Translations under genes and position numbers: made by a program
Notes under the pieces: model-generated
The model's database searches: none
The model's input: the letters and a program-made list of their open reading frames with translations, nothing else
What the model was told of the DNA's origin: nothing
Part shown: positions 8,922 to 17,324 of the stretch, piece after piece
How the letters are laid out: every line of letters starts with the position of its first letter
How positions within the stretch are numbered: position 1 is the first letter of the stretch
NCBI RefSeq assembly: GCF_000526415.1
Contig: NZ_JAGA01000002.1
Span: forward strand, 392,001 to 456,000
Reading direction: 5' to 3'
Source of the DNA: Kallotenue papyrolyticum
Lineage (GTDB): Bacteria > Chloroflexota > Chloroflexia > Chloroflexales > Kallotenuaceae
DNA length: 64,000 nucleotides

Positions 8922-10165
8922 TGCGAGAGGCAGGGCGGTGGCGGGCAAGCCGCCTCGGTTGGCGGTGGCTGGTCGGCCTCGCTCGGCCGAGGAGGCTGCT
9001 CAGCGACGTGCGCCAGCAGCTCATCGGCGATGCTCAGGAGCTGCTGGACGGTGATACGGCTCAGGCATTCGCTGGGCGTTGTGCCGCGCGGGCAGTGATC
9101 GAGTACGCCACAGGGCGAGCACCACAGGCCGCTGCGCACCACGCGTTGTCGCTCGGCAGCGCCCCAGGGGCCGAAGCGCCGGTGATCGCCGGGGCCGAAG
9201 AGCGCGATCGTCGGTGCGCCTGCGGCAACGGCTAGATGCAGGGGGCCGCTGTCCACGCCCAGCACCAGTGCACAGCGCCGGTAGAGCGCCGCCAGTTGGC
9301 CCAACGTGGCCTCGCCGATCAACGTGCGCGCCGGTTGGCGCATGGCCTGCCTGATCGCGGCGATCAGCCGCTCCTCGCCGGGGCCGCCGGTGAGCAGGAG
9401 CGCGTAGCCGCGCGCGGCCAGGGCATCGGCGACGGCTGCCCAGCGCTGCGTCGGCCAGAGCTTGGCGGCGCCGCCCGCGCCCGGATGAAGCGCGATTAGC
9501 GGCGTGCCGGCGAGGCCCTGCTGCTGCAGCCAGCGCGCTGCCCAGGCGTGGTCTGTTGTGCTCCATGGCGGCGTGAGCGGCGCCGCTTGCGGCGTGGGCA
9601 GCACCGTCGTGCCGCTGAGCTGCCCGACCAGTGCCAGCGCTTGGCGCGTGACATGCTCGGCATAGGTGTGCGGCAGTGCCTCGGTCAGCAGCGGTGCAAC
9701 CTCGGGAACGGCGTAGCCCACGCGGCGCGGAATGCCGGCCAGCGCGGCCAGCAGCGCGCCCCACCAGTGATCGTCGCGTGCGATCAGCGCTGCGTCGAAG
9801 CGTCCGGCGCGCAGCAGCAGCGCCAGTTTCAGCAATTGCCGGTAGGGCTGGAGCATATGGCCGCGTGGCCGATCGCGTGCGAAGCCAGGGAAGGGCACGC
9901 TCAGCACGGCATCCAGGTCTGGATTGTGGGCCAGCGCCGCGCGACTCCAGGGGCCGATCAGCGCCACGATCGTGGCCTGGGGGTAATGCTGCCGCAGCCA
10001 GCGCAGCGCCGGTGTCAGCAGCAGCACATCGCCCAGATGATCGGGCTTGATCACCAGAATGCGGCGCGGCGGGGCGGTGCTGGTCGCGAGCACGCGGCGC
10101 AGCAGCGCGCCGATCAGTCGTAGCAGCAGCAGGCGCAGACGAGCACGCACAGAGCACCCAACCAT
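8912..10165 (-). CDS. glycosyltransferase family 9 (heptosyltransferase-like)
   Basis: 417 aa. The N-terminus RRILVIKPDHLGDVLLLTPALRWL is the GT9/WaaF nucleotide-sugar fold signature; the second domain carries PLIALHPGAGGAAKLWPTQRWAAVADAL and later GVDSGPLHLAVAAGAPTIALFGPGDHRRFGPWG, both diagnostic. In Gram-negatives these transfer ADP-heptose to LPS; in organisms without LPS the acceptor is an unknown surface glycan. I use ATG 10165; a TTG at 10237 overlapping the upstream stop is possible, but a stable stem-loop lies between them. A Pro-rich tail ends the protein. Confidence 0.9.
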   Translation of the reverse strand: MVGCSVRARLRLLLLRLIGALLRRVLATSTAPPRRILVIKPDHLGDVLLLTPALRWLRQHYPQATIVALIGPWSRAALAHNPDLDAVLSVPFPGFARDRPRGHMLQPYRQLLKLALLLRAGRFDAALIARDDHWWGALLAALAGIPRRVGYAVPEVAPLLTEALPHTYAEHVTRQALALVGQLSGTTVLPTPQAAPLTPPWSTTDHAWAARWLQQQGLAGTPLIALHPGAGGAAKLWPTQRWAAVADALAARGYALLLTGGPGEERLIAAIRQAMRQPARTLIGEATLGQLAALYRRCALVLGVDSGPLHLAVAAGAPTIALFGPGDHRRFGPWGAAERQRVVRSGLWCSPCGVLDHCPRGTTPSECLSRITVQQLLSIADELLAHVAEQPPRPSEADQPPPTEAACPPPPCLSHQN

Positions 10166-10200
10166 CCAGGCCTGCTCCCGGCAGCAGTGCCTGGCAGGCC

Positions 10201-10227
10201 GGCGGAGATCGGCGCGCGATCTCCGCC
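10201..10227 (-). other. intergenic stem-loop between CpXC gene and GT9
   Basis: Perfect 10-bp stem GGCGGAGATC / GATCTCCGCC with a GC-rich 7-nt loop, just after the CpXC stop codon on the minus strand. There is no U-tract, so it may be a processing or partial attenuation site rather than a full terminator. It argues for GT9 translation starting after it, at 10165. Confidence 0.5.
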
Positions 10228-10233
10228 AGGGCT

Positions 10234-11550
10234 TCAAAACAGCAGCGAGGTCGCTTCGCGGCTCAACTGGCGCAGCCGCTCGGCGATCTCTTTGCGACCG
10301 TTCTTCTCCGACTCATCGGCCAGTTCGTTGAGCCGTTTGACAAAATCGGTGGTCACCAACGCGGCCTGTTGCCGGAGCAGGCGCGTCGCTTCCTGTGGGG
10401 ATTCGGCGTTCAGCAGCTGGCTGATCAGCCGGTCAGTGGGCGAGAGCGCTTCCTGCACCACCTCGACCGCCAGACGTTCGATCTCGTCCAGGCGCGCGAC
10501 CATATCCGGCTGATTGGCGCGCTGGGCGGCCTCGCGGTTGGCGGCCACCACCAGCAGAAAGGCTTCGTTCAGATCATCGCGGCGCTGTTGGAGGGCGGCG
10601 CGCAGATCCTGCGCCTGCAGCACCTCACGCAGCGTGGTGGCAGCGCGCTCAAACAGTTGCTGCGCCTCGCGATCCATGCGCTCGGTGATTTCCAGGATGC
10701 GCGCGCGCCGCGCCTCGATGCGCTCGGCTTCGCTGGTATTGCCGGCGGCGCGCGCCGCATCGGCGCGCTCGGTCAACGCGGCGTAGAAGTCGTAGTCGAT
10801 CAGCGGTCGGTACTCGGCGATCAGCTCCTCCAGGCGCGTCTCGTCGGCCTGCAACAGCGCGTCGATGGCCTGCTCGAGATTCGGTTCCTGCTCGCCGGCG
10901 GGCGCCTGCCCCAGGCCGCTCAGCTCCAGCAGGCGCTCGCGCAGGTGGGTGAAGCGTTCCAGCGATTCTTGATCGTTTTCGGCCTTGGCGGCTTCGATAT
11001 AGGCCGCGAGCGTCACAAAGAACTCGTAGTCCAGCAGGTCGCGCTGCTGCTCGACCAACTGCTTGAGCTGGGCCTCGTTATCTGCGGCCTGCAACAGCCG
11101 CGCCAGCAACTCGGCACGTTTGCGCTGCGCCTCGATGGCAGCCTTGGGAATGCCCTCGGCTTCCAGCAGCGCGTCCAGCAGCGAGCTCAAGGTGATGAAG
11201 CGGCGTGGATTGAGCAGATAGCCCTTGGGCTTGTCCGGCGGCAGCCCGCGCATCACGATCTGCTGCATCGCACCGATGAAACGCTCCTCCTCTTCGGGCT
11301 TGGCCTGCACTTCCTGCGGCATCAAGACCCAGAAGAGTTGCTTCTCGGGATCGTGATAGACCAACGGCGTGGCCAGCAGGCCGCCCGCGCCGCAGTTCGG
11401 GCAGACGGCGACGTTGAGCCGCCCTGCGATCAGCGCCTGCTTCAGTTCCGGTTGTTGACCAACATCGACAAGCTGGTACACCGGAGTTTGAAAGGGCGTT
11501 CGGCAGTTGGGGCAGGTCAGAGTGGCGACCTGCGGTGGAAGCGTAGTCAT
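10234..11550 (-). CDS. CpXC-domain protein with long helical C-terminus
   Basis: 438 aa. The N-terminal CpXC zinc-binding domain has two CPNC pairs (TCPNCRTPFQ and VCPNCGAGG) and the typical YQLVDVGQQPELKQALI and YHDPEKQLFWVLMPQE segments. From about residue 110 the protein is Glu/Ala/Arg/Leu-rich and predicted to be extended alpha-helix or coiled coil with two similar halves (DLLDYEFFVTLAAYIEAAKA and PLIDYDFYAALTERADAARA). No signal or membrane segment. CpXC proteins have no firmly known function. Start chosen where the domain begins (MTTLPPQ). An extended -10 promoter lies about 75 bp upstream. Confidence 0.88.
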   Translation of the reverse strand: MTTLPPQVATLTCPNCRTPFQTPVYQLVDVGQQPELKQALIAGRLNVAVCPNCGAGGLLATPLVYHDPEKQLFWVLMPQEVQAKPEEEERFIGAMQQIVMRGLPPDKPKGYLLNPRRFITLSSLLDALLEAEGIPKAAIEAQRKRAELLARLLQAADNEAQLKQLVEQQRDLLDYEFFVTLAAYIEAAKAENDQESLERFTHLRERLLELSGLGQAPAGEQEPNLEQAIDALLQADETRLEELIAEYRPLIDYDFYAALTERADAARAAGNTSEAERIEARRARILEITERMDREAQQLFERAATTLREVLQAQDLRAALQQRRDDLNEAFLLVVAANREAAQRANQPDMVARLDEIERLAVEVVQEALSPTDRLISQLLNAESPQEATRLLRQQAALVTTDFVKRLNELADESEKNGRKEIAERLRQLSREATSLLF

Positions 11551-11625
11551 GCGTATCGCTTTCCTGGTCCGATTAAGCATCAGCGCCCGCCATGAGCTGC
11601 CGGGCGCCATACGTCAGCCTGGTGT

Positions 11626-11648
11626 ATTATACCACCCGCATGGGTGGT
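11626..11648 (-). promoter_or_regulatory. extended -10 promoter of CpXC gene with overlapping palindrome
   Basis: Minus strand TGG-TATAAT at 11634-11626. The palindrome ACCACCC-GCAT-GGGTGGT (11631-11648) overlaps it and could be a repressor site. No clear -35. The divergent ABC exporter starts at 11730, so the same site might affect both directions. Confidence 0.5.
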
Positions 11649-11729
11649 CGAGGCGTTGGCGCACGGTACCTGGCACTCTTCTTGCACAGGCTGGTGACGT
11701 CAATCCATGCGCGAAGGACATCAACGTGT

Positions 11730-12740
11730 ATGACTGGTGGCGGATCGGTGAGTGGCTGCGTGATCGAAATGCAGAACGTCACCAAGGCGTTCGGCGAAAA
11801 GCTGGCGGTGCGCAATGTGACCCTGGAGGTACCGCGCGGTCAGATCTTTGGGCTGGTCGGCCCGTCGGGCTGTGGCAAGACCACCAGCGTGCGCCTGATG
11901 ACCGGCGTGTACCGACCAACCAACGGCCGACTGCGCGTGCTGGGCGCGGCGCCACAGCACTTCAACAAACGGGCGCGCGAGCGCATCGGCTATATGCCGC
12001 AGTTGTTCGTGCTCTATCCCACGCTGACGGTGTGGGAGAATCTGAATTTTGTCGCCTCGCTCTATGGCCTGACCTGGTGGCGTCGGCGCAAGCGCTTGGA
12101 GATGCTGTTGGATTTTGTGGAGCTGCGACCGGCGCGCAACACGCTGGCGGCCCACATCAGCGGCGGCATGAAGCGCCGTTTGGAGCTGGCCTGCGCATTG
12201 GTGCACAACCCGGAGCTACTCTTCGCCGATGAGCCGACGGCCGGCGTCGATCCGGTGTTGCGCGGCAAGTTCTGGGATCATTTCCGGCAGCTCAAGAGCC
12301 AGGGCCGGACGCTGCTGATCACAACGCAGTACGTTAGCGAGGTGCAGTACTGCGATCAAGTGGCGGTGATGCGCAACGGACGGTTGCTGATGGTGGACAC
12401 GCCCGATGGCCTGCGCCGCCGTGCGCTGGGCGGTGAGATCATTCGCCTGACGGTGGATGCCGAGGATGATCTCAATACGCGCCGGCTGCTGGCGCAGATC
12501 CCCTTTGTGCGCCAGTTCGAGCGTCCCCGCGGCCTGCCGCGCGGGGTGTTGGATATCTACGTCGATGATGCCGGCACGCGGCTGCCGGAGCTGATCACCA
12601 CCCTGCAGCAGGATGCAACCATCGACATGCGCCATGCCGAGCACTACCTGCCGCCCTTCGATGATATCTTCATCCTGCTGATGGAGCAGGCCGCGGCCAG
12701 CGATCCCGAAAGCGCCGAAGAAGAGATCATCCATGCTTAA
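11730..12740 (+). CDS. ABC-2 type exporter, ATP-binding protein
   Basis: 336 aa. Walker A GPSGCGKTT (about 44-52), Q-loop region YMPQLFVLYPTLTV, signature ISGGMKRRLELA, Walker B LLFADEPTAGVDP, H-loop replaced by TTQYVSEVQYC. A C-terminal extension of about 90 residues follows, as in DrrA/NatA-type exporters. It energises the permease encoded next (8-bp gene overlap). Substrate unknown: drug, lipid or polymer export are all possible. ATG 11730 has AAGGA 11 bases upstream; a downstream GTG before VIEMQNVTKAF is an alternative. Confidence 0.93.
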   Translation: MTGGGSVSGCVIEMQNVTKAFGEKLAVRNVTLEVPRGQIFGLVGPSGCGKTTSVRLMTGVYRPTNGRLRVLGAAPQHFNKRARERIGYMPQLFVLYPTLTVWENLNFVASLYGLTWWRRRKRLEMLLDFVELRPARNTLAAHISGGMKRRLELACALVHNPELLFADEPTAGVDPVLRGKFWDHFRQLKSQGRTLLITTQYVSEVQYCDQVAVMRNGRLLMVDTPDGLRRRALGGEIIRLTVDAEDDLNTRRLLAQIPFVRQFERPRGLPRGVLDIYVDDAGTRLPELITTLQQDATIDMRHAEHYLPPFDDIFILLMEQAAASDPESAEEEIIHA

Positions 12741-14250
12741 GCCGATTATCCGCCTGTTTGCGTTTCTGGCCAAGGAGCTGGCCGAGGTGCGTCGTCAGCC
12801 GCGTCTGCTGCTGAGTCTGGTGCTGGGTCCCTTTCTGATCCTGCTGATCTTCGGCTTGGGCTTCATCGGCGAGCGGCCACGCCTGCAAACGATTCTGGTC
12901 GTGCCGCCAGAGCTGCGCAACGATCCGCGCATCGACCAGTTGCGCACGATTATCGATCAGGCCAACTTCAGTGTCGTTGAGGTAATGACTGATGCCGAGG
13001 CGGCGATCGAGCGCATGCGCGCCAGCTATGGCCAGATCGATGTGGTCGAGATCCTGCCGCGGGAGATGACCATCGCCGGTCAGCGCGAACAACAGCCGAT
13101 CCGCGTCGTGTACAACGAGATCGATCCTACGCAGGAGCAGTGGATTCAATACCTGGCGTATGTGCAGGTCAAGGAGCTGAATACCGCGCTGCTGCTTACG
13201 GCGCTGAGCAGCTCGCGCCAACAGGTCGGCAGCATCGACCAGTTTATCGATGAGACGCGCGCCGATCTGCGCCGCATCGAGCAGGGCCTGGCGGCGGCGG
13301 ACAAGCCCGAAACGCAGGCCGCCATTCGCCGGCTGCGCTCCAACAGCGGCCTGCTGCTGGCCGGGCTGGCGCTGGCGCAACCCTCGCAGGCCAACCGGCA
13401 GGCGCAGGAGGATGTGCGCGCCATTCAGGAGAGCCTCGACGAGCTCGACCGTGCCGCAGAAGCAGGGCGTATCGATGAGCAGCGTCAGCGTCTTCAGGAG
13501 CTCAATCAGCGCCTCGATCGCATCGAGCAGGTGGCCGAGCAGGTGGAGACGGTGCCCCCCGAGGTCTTGGTCGCGCCCATGACGCCGGCGCCGGAGAACG
13601 TCGCTCGCCTCGAGACCAGTTTCATCTCCTACTACGCGCCGGGCGTGTTGGCGCTGCTGCTGCAGCACATGGCCGTCACGCTGGCGGCACTCTCGCTGGT
13701 GCGCGAGAACCTGCTGGGCTCGATTGAACTGTTCCGGGTTGCACCGGTCAGCAGTTTGCAGATCATCATCGGTAAGTACCTCGGCTTTCTGTTCTTTATT
13801 GCGCTGGCGGTAGCGCTGTTGCTGGCGCTGCTGGTCAGCAACATCCCCATCGGCGCGACGGGCTGGACGATCGGTCTGGGCGTGCCCTTTGTCGGCAGCC
13901 CGCTCTGGTTCGCGCTGGCGCTGGCGCTGGTTGCGATCGCCTCACTGAGCCTCGGCTTTTTGCTCTCGGCGCTGTCGCGCTCCGAAAGTCAGGCGGTGCA
14001 GCTTTCGATGATCTCGTTGCTGGCGGCGGTCTTTTTCAGCGGCTTCTTTCTGCCGCTGGAGAACTTTACCGCTCTGGTGCGCTGGCTGGCCTATCTGCTG
14101 CCGGTGACCCATGGCGTACGCGCGTTCCAGTTGATCATGCTGCGCGGTCAAGTGCCCGAGGTGGCTACCTTCCTTTGGCTGGGTGGCATTGCGCTGGTCT
14201 GTTTTGTGCTAGCCCTCTCGATCTGGAAGGCCAATTTGAAGCGGAGGTGA
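12733..14250 (+). CDS. ABC-2 type exporter permease with large extracytoplasmic coiled-coil domain
   Basis: 505 aa. One N-terminal membrane helix (LLLSLVLGPFLILLIFGLGFIG), then about 260 soluble residues rich in Gln, Arg and Glu (multiple heptad-like RLQELNQRLDRIEQV stretches), then five to six C-terminal membrane helices of the ABC2_membrane_3 type. This YhgE/Pip-like layout suggests a projecting coiled coil. Its start lies inside the ATPase gene (ATG 12733), so the two are translationally coupled. No periplasmic partner or TetR regulator is adjacent. Confidence 0.92.
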   Translation: MLKPIIRLFAFLAKELAEVRRQPRLLLSLVLGPFLILLIFGLGFIGERPRLQTILVVPPELRNDPRIDQLRTIIDQANFSVVEVMTDAEAAIERMRASYGQIDVVEILPREMTIAGQREQQPIRVVYNEIDPTQEQWIQYLAYVQVKELNTALLLTALSSSRQQVGSIDQFIDETRADLRRIEQGLAAADKPETQAAIRRLRSNSGLLLAGLALAQPSQANRQAQEDVRAIQESLDELDRAAEAGRIDEQRQRLQELNQRLDRIEQVAEQVETVPPEVLVAPMTPAPENVARLETSFISYYAPGVLALLLQHMAVTLAALSLVRENLLGSIELFRVAPVSSLQIIIGKYLGFLFFIALAVALLLALLVSNIPIGATGWTIGLGVPFVGSPLWFALALALVAIASLSLGFLLSALSRSESQAVQLSMISLLAAVFFSGFFLPLENFTALVRWLAYLLPVTHGVRAFQLIMLRGQVPEVATFLWLGGIALVCFVLALSIWKANLKRR

Positions 14251-14257
14251 GTCTGTG

Positions 14258-15058
14258 ATGTACGAATATCGAGACAACGACAGCTCGAGCTGGAGCTTTA
14301 CCATCGGCCTGTTCGTGGGCGCGCTGGTGGGCGCTGCCGTGGCCAGCTTGCTGACGCCACGCAGCGGTCGGCAGAATCGTGAGCTGGTGCGCGAAAAGGG
14401 GTTGGTGCTCAAAGAACGCGTCAGTGGCGCGACCAGTGTTGTGACCGGCAGCGTGCGCGAAGCCCGGGAAACGGCCGTGGCCCGCGTCAGTAGTGTCGTC
14501 GATACAGTGCGCGAGAAGACGGCTGAAACGGTTGAGAGCGTGCGCGAGAAGACGGCTGAAGCGGTGGAGACGGTGCGCGAGAAGACGGCTGAAGCGGTGG
14601 AGACGGTGCGCGAGAAGGCGGCTGAAGCGGTTGAGAGCGTGCGCGAAACAACCAGCGCGGCCGTAGAGCAGGTGCAGCAGGTGGCCAGCTCGGCGGCCGA
14701 GCGGGCGCGCGCGCTGCGCGTCGAGGATCAGCAGGCGTCCGGCGTGGCGGAGACACCGGTCAGCGAGCTTGCTAGCCAGGCGCGTTACGATGCCGAGGAT
14801 GCCCGGCCGCTGCGCGATGAGGCATCTACTTCCGCTGCGCCGGTGGAGCGCGCCGCGCTCGAAACGCTTTCGACGATCAACACGTTCGAGCCGACCCTTC
14901 CCGAGGAAGGCCCAACGCCGACCGGCGGTCGCACGTCGCAGGCGGCCCAGACGCGCGTGGCCAGCGACGAGCAGTTCGAGGTGGCCCAGCCCGAGCAGCC
15001 GACCACGCCACCGACGGAGCCGCGCGCTGCCGCGGCCGAGACCGATCGGCAGGGTTAG
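14258..15058 (+). CDS. YtxH-domain protein with LEA-like 11-residue repeats
   Basis: 266 aa. The N-terminus is a YtxH signature: a short hydrophobic segment GLFVGALVGAAVASLL followed by TPRSGRQNR. From about residue 82 there are four near-identical 11-residue units of the form VREKTAEAVET plus a fifth divergent one, giving an amphipathic helix very like the group 3 LEA / apolipoprotein 11-mer. The C-terminal third is Glu/Ala/Pro-rich and probably disordered. YtxH proteins are membrane-anchored stress proteins of unclear role. GGAGG precedes the start; GTG 14255 is an alternative. It follows the ABC permease by 7 bp. Confidence 0.82.
   Translation: MYEYRDNDSSSWSFTIGLFVGALVGAAVASLLTPRSGRQNRELVREKGLVLKERVSGATSVVTGSVREARETAVARVSSVVDTVREKTAETVESVREKTAEAVETVREKTAEAVETVREKAAEAVESVRETTSAAVEQVQQVASSAAERARALRVEDQQASGVAETPVSELASQARYDAEDARPLRDEASTSAAPVERAALETLSTINTFEPTLPEEGPTPTGGRTSQAAQTRVASDEQFEVAQPEQPTTPPTEPRAAAAETDRQG
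14507..14671 (+). repeat. 33-bp tandem repeat inside YtxH gene
   Basis: Four consecutive 33-bp units starting at 14507, 14540, 14573 and 14606, each encoding VREKxAExVEx, then a diverged fifth unit at 14639. Units two and three are almost identical at DNA level, which suggests recent slippage or unequal exchange. Confidence 0.85.
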
Positions 15059-15085
15059 TGACCGCGGCAGCCGCAAGGAGGAGCT

Positions 15086-15331
15086 ATGAGCTTTTTGAAA
15101 ACGATGTTTCGTAGTTTTCTGCTGGGCCTGGGCGTGGGGCTTTTGGTCGCGCCACGCGCCGGCGCCGAGACCCGGCGGCTTCTCAGCGAAAAGCTGAACC
15201 GTCTGGTGGAGGGCGCTACCCCACGGAGCAGTCTGGATTATTCGGCGGCAGAAGGTGGCGCCAGCGCTGCGGTCGTGCCCAAGCAGGCCTACGCCGATGC
15301 GGCCGAACAGCGCAGCGGGTCAGCGCTGTAG
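15086..15331 (+). CDS. small YtxH-like protein
   Basis: 81 aa. A short N-terminal hydrophobic segment (SFLLGLGVGLLVAPRAGAETRRLL) matches the YtxH glycine-rich helix plus APRxGxETR motif; the rest is low-complexity Ala/Ser. A very strong site AAGGAGGAG sits just before the ATG. It is 27 bp after the repeat-bearing YtxH gene, so the two probably form one unit, both inserting as single-pass membrane anchors. Role unknown. Confidence 0.75.
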   Translation: MSFLKTMFRSFLLGLGVGLLVAPRAGAETRRLLSEKLNRLVEGATPRSSLDYSAAEGGASAAVVPKQAYADAAEQRSGSAL

Positions 15332-15348
15332 CTACCCGGCAGGTGAGC

Positions 15349-15382
15349 GCCGCCCGGAGAGGCTATGTGAGCCACGGGCGGC
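15349..15382. terminator. hairpin between convergent genes
   Basis: GCCGCCCG (15349-15356) pairs with CGGGCGGC (15375-15382), with an inner GGCT/AGCC stem. No U-tract on either side. Position between convergent stops (15331 and 15393) suggests bidirectional transcript ending. Confidence 0.5.
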
Positions 15383-15392
15383 ACGGGCACCT

Positions 15393-15746
15393 TCACTCCT
15401 GCTCGTTGTGCGGACGTAGGTCATCCATAACCAGTACATGGATGTCGAGCGCGATCTGCAGCAACGCGCGTTGTGTCGTCTGATCCTGCGCCGTGCGACT
15501 CAGTCCCAGCCAGGCGCCGACGTTGTAGGGATTGTGATGCAGGGCCGCCAGAAAGTGCTGGCGCGCCACGGCGGTGTGGCCGGCGCGCAGCGCGCGCCAG
15601 GCAGTGATGGCCAGGCTATCGCTGTCCAATCCCGGGCGCCTTGCCTGGCGAAAGACGGGATCGCAATGCGCCATCTGAATGGCGGCCCATACCCGCCGGC
15701 GCCAGCGGGTGATGGGATCGTCCGCAGCCTGCGTTCGACGAGGCAT
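15393..15746 (-). CDS. small helical, TPR-like hypothetical protein
   Basis: 117 aa. The segment LAITAWRALRAGHTAVARQHFLAALHHNPYNVGAWLGLSR is one TPR-like helical hairpin (A..A/N.P.N..AW pattern), flanked by an Arg-rich N-terminus and an acidic tail. No membrane segment. It lies 68 bp downstream of the subtilisin-like protease on the same strand, so it may be a third gene of that operon and could be an adaptor for the protease or the TPR-CHAT protein. No family recognised. Confidence 0.65.
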   Translation of the reverse strand: MPRRTQAADDPITRWRRRVWAAIQMAHCDPVFRQARRPGLDSDSLAITAWRALRAGHTAVARQHFLAALHHNPYNVGAWLGLSRTAQDQTTQRALLQIALDIHVLVMDDLRPHNEQE

Positions 15747-15814
15747 GTACTCTCTCCGGCAGTTCTGGTGTTGCCATGATCAATGCAGCCGGAGCGGTTC
15801 CATCGCGCGCCGCT

Positions 15815-17314
15815 TCAGCTCTGGCTTGCCGGGAAGATGCGACCGATGGCGTTGGCGCCACTGAGCGCATGCTCGAGGGTGGCGAGCGCCGTGGCAGGCG
15901 GCTGGCCGCTGGCCAGCAGCGCTGCCAGGGTACCGCTGATCACCGGCGCGGCAAACGATGTGCCCGACCAGCGCGCCCAGCCGGTGGTATTGGGCGCACC
16001 GCCTGGGAATGGCCCAACATAGATCCCCAGCACGCCCTCGCTAGGCGGCGTACTGCCGCCGAGTGGCGCGCCACCGAAGGTGGCATAGCCGGCACGCACG
16101 GGCGTATCCGAAAGGTTGGAATACTCGGCCGGCGCCTGATTGCGACGCAACGCGCCAACGCCGATCACGCTCTCGAACGCGGCGGGGAAGCGTGCGCGTG
16201 GCACCAAACCTGGCTCGGCATCGTTGCCGGCCGCCGCGACGATTAGGGCCTGTTCCAGGCGCAAGCGCTGGCACAGGCGCTCCAGCACGCGACTCATCAC
16301 CTCCAGCGCTCCAGTGGTGAGCGAAGGCCAGTGCAAGTGCCGTTGCTCCAGCTTCGGCAGGTGTTCCGGCAGCGGCATGTTGAGGACCAGGCTGCAGTTG
16401 ACCACCAGCGGGGAGGATTCAGCGCGCTGAGCGAGACGCTGAAAGCCGGAGGCCACCGACTCAAGCGTGCCGACGCCGAACTGGTTCAGGACCTCGATCA
16501 AGTGCAGGCGCGCCCGTGGCGCAATCGCATGAATGATGCCGGCGGCAAACAGGCCGTGGTCGGCCATGGGGTAGCGATGACGCGCCAGGTCATAGCCGCC
16601 CATGGCGATCAGCTCGGCCAGGGAAGCATGCGTGATCCGCAGCGGACTGCCCGGTCCGAGCAGCCGCGCGACCAACGGGTGGGTCGCATGCCAAAGGTGA
16701 TAGGCGCGCTCAAGATCGTGCGCGCAGGGCGCGGTGTCGAGAATGGCGACGTCGACCTCGGTCGCTGCCTGGGCCGTGACCTGCGCGATGCTGGCGGGCA
16801 GCTTAAAGCGCCAGGCATCCGGTGGCGGCGCGTCGGGGACGGGGTGCGTACCGGGACCGCCGAGCGCGCCCAGATGATGGGCGCAGCTCATCAACCAGTT
16901 GGGACTGACCGCACTGATGGTCAGCTCGTTGCCGGTTGGGGCTGGCTTCAGCAGGCGTTCGAGCAGGGTGTCGCAGAGGCGGATCAGCGTGGCGTCGTCA
17001 ACTGGCACATCCAGAAAGACCAGCGCAAACGCAGGCTGCTCGCGCAGGGGTGGAAACGTGATCACGCGCCGTGGCGGCTGGTCGAGCGCTTTGCGCAGCA
17101 CCTCTTGGTCGGCGAGCAACGGATCCTGGCGCAGTGCCTCCTGCAGACGGCGCGGCTCGATCTCGTCTGGCGACTCCACTAAGACGATCGCCTGGCCGGG
17201 CTCGAAGTAGCGGATCGCGCGGCGCGCAGGTGGCGCGATGGGTGGACGGGAGCGCTGCAGCAGACGTTGGAGCAGATAGCGCAACGTGCGGCTGAGCTGG
17301 TTGGTGGTCGTCAT
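15815..17314 (-). CDS. cytosolic subtilisin-like serine protease (S8)
   Basis: 499 aa. Catalytic residues are visible: Asp193 in AILDTAP, His253 in MADHGLFAAGI, oxyanion Asn in AAAGNDAE, and Ser453 in GTSFAAP. Residues 1-180 form an N-terminal domain that matches no propeptide I know, and there is no signal peptide or membrane helix, so it should act inside the cell. GGAGGATGTT precedes the ATG at 17314. It starts 10 bp after the stop of the TPR-CHAT gene, so the two are almost certainly co-expressed. Pairing of a CHAT (caspase-fold) protein with a cytosolic subtilisin suggests a proteolytic cascade; that link is inference. Confidence 0.92.
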   Translation of the reverse strand: MTTTNQLSRTLRYLLQRLLQRSRPPIAPPARRAIRYFEPGQAIVLVESPDEIEPRRLQEALRQDPLLADQEVLRKALDQPPRRVITFPPLREQPAFALVFLDVPVDDATLIRLCDTLLERLLKPAPTGNELTISAVSPNWLMSCAHHLGALGGPGTHPVPDAPPPDAWRFKLPASIAQVTAQAATEVDVAILDTAPCAHDLERAYHLWHATHPLVARLLGPGSPLRITHASLAELIAMGGYDLARHRYPMADHGLFAAGIIHAIAPRARLHLIEVLNQFGVGTLESVASGFQRLAQRAESSPLVVNCSLVLNMPLPEHLPKLEQRHLHWPSLTTGALEVMSRVLERLCQRLRLEQALIVAAAGNDAEPGLVPRARFPAAFESVIGVGALRRNQAPAEYSNLSDTPVRAGYATFGGAPLGGSTPPSEGVLGIYVGPFPGGAPNTTGWARWSGTSFAAPVISGTLAALLASGQPPATALATLEHALSGANAIGRIFPASQS

Positions 17315-17324
17315 AACATCCTCC

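Noticed and set aside
14507-14671. Repeat array considered as CRISPR
   Set aside because: Tandem 33-bp units without spacers, in frame within a coding gene. No CRISPR array or cas gene was seen anywhere in the window.
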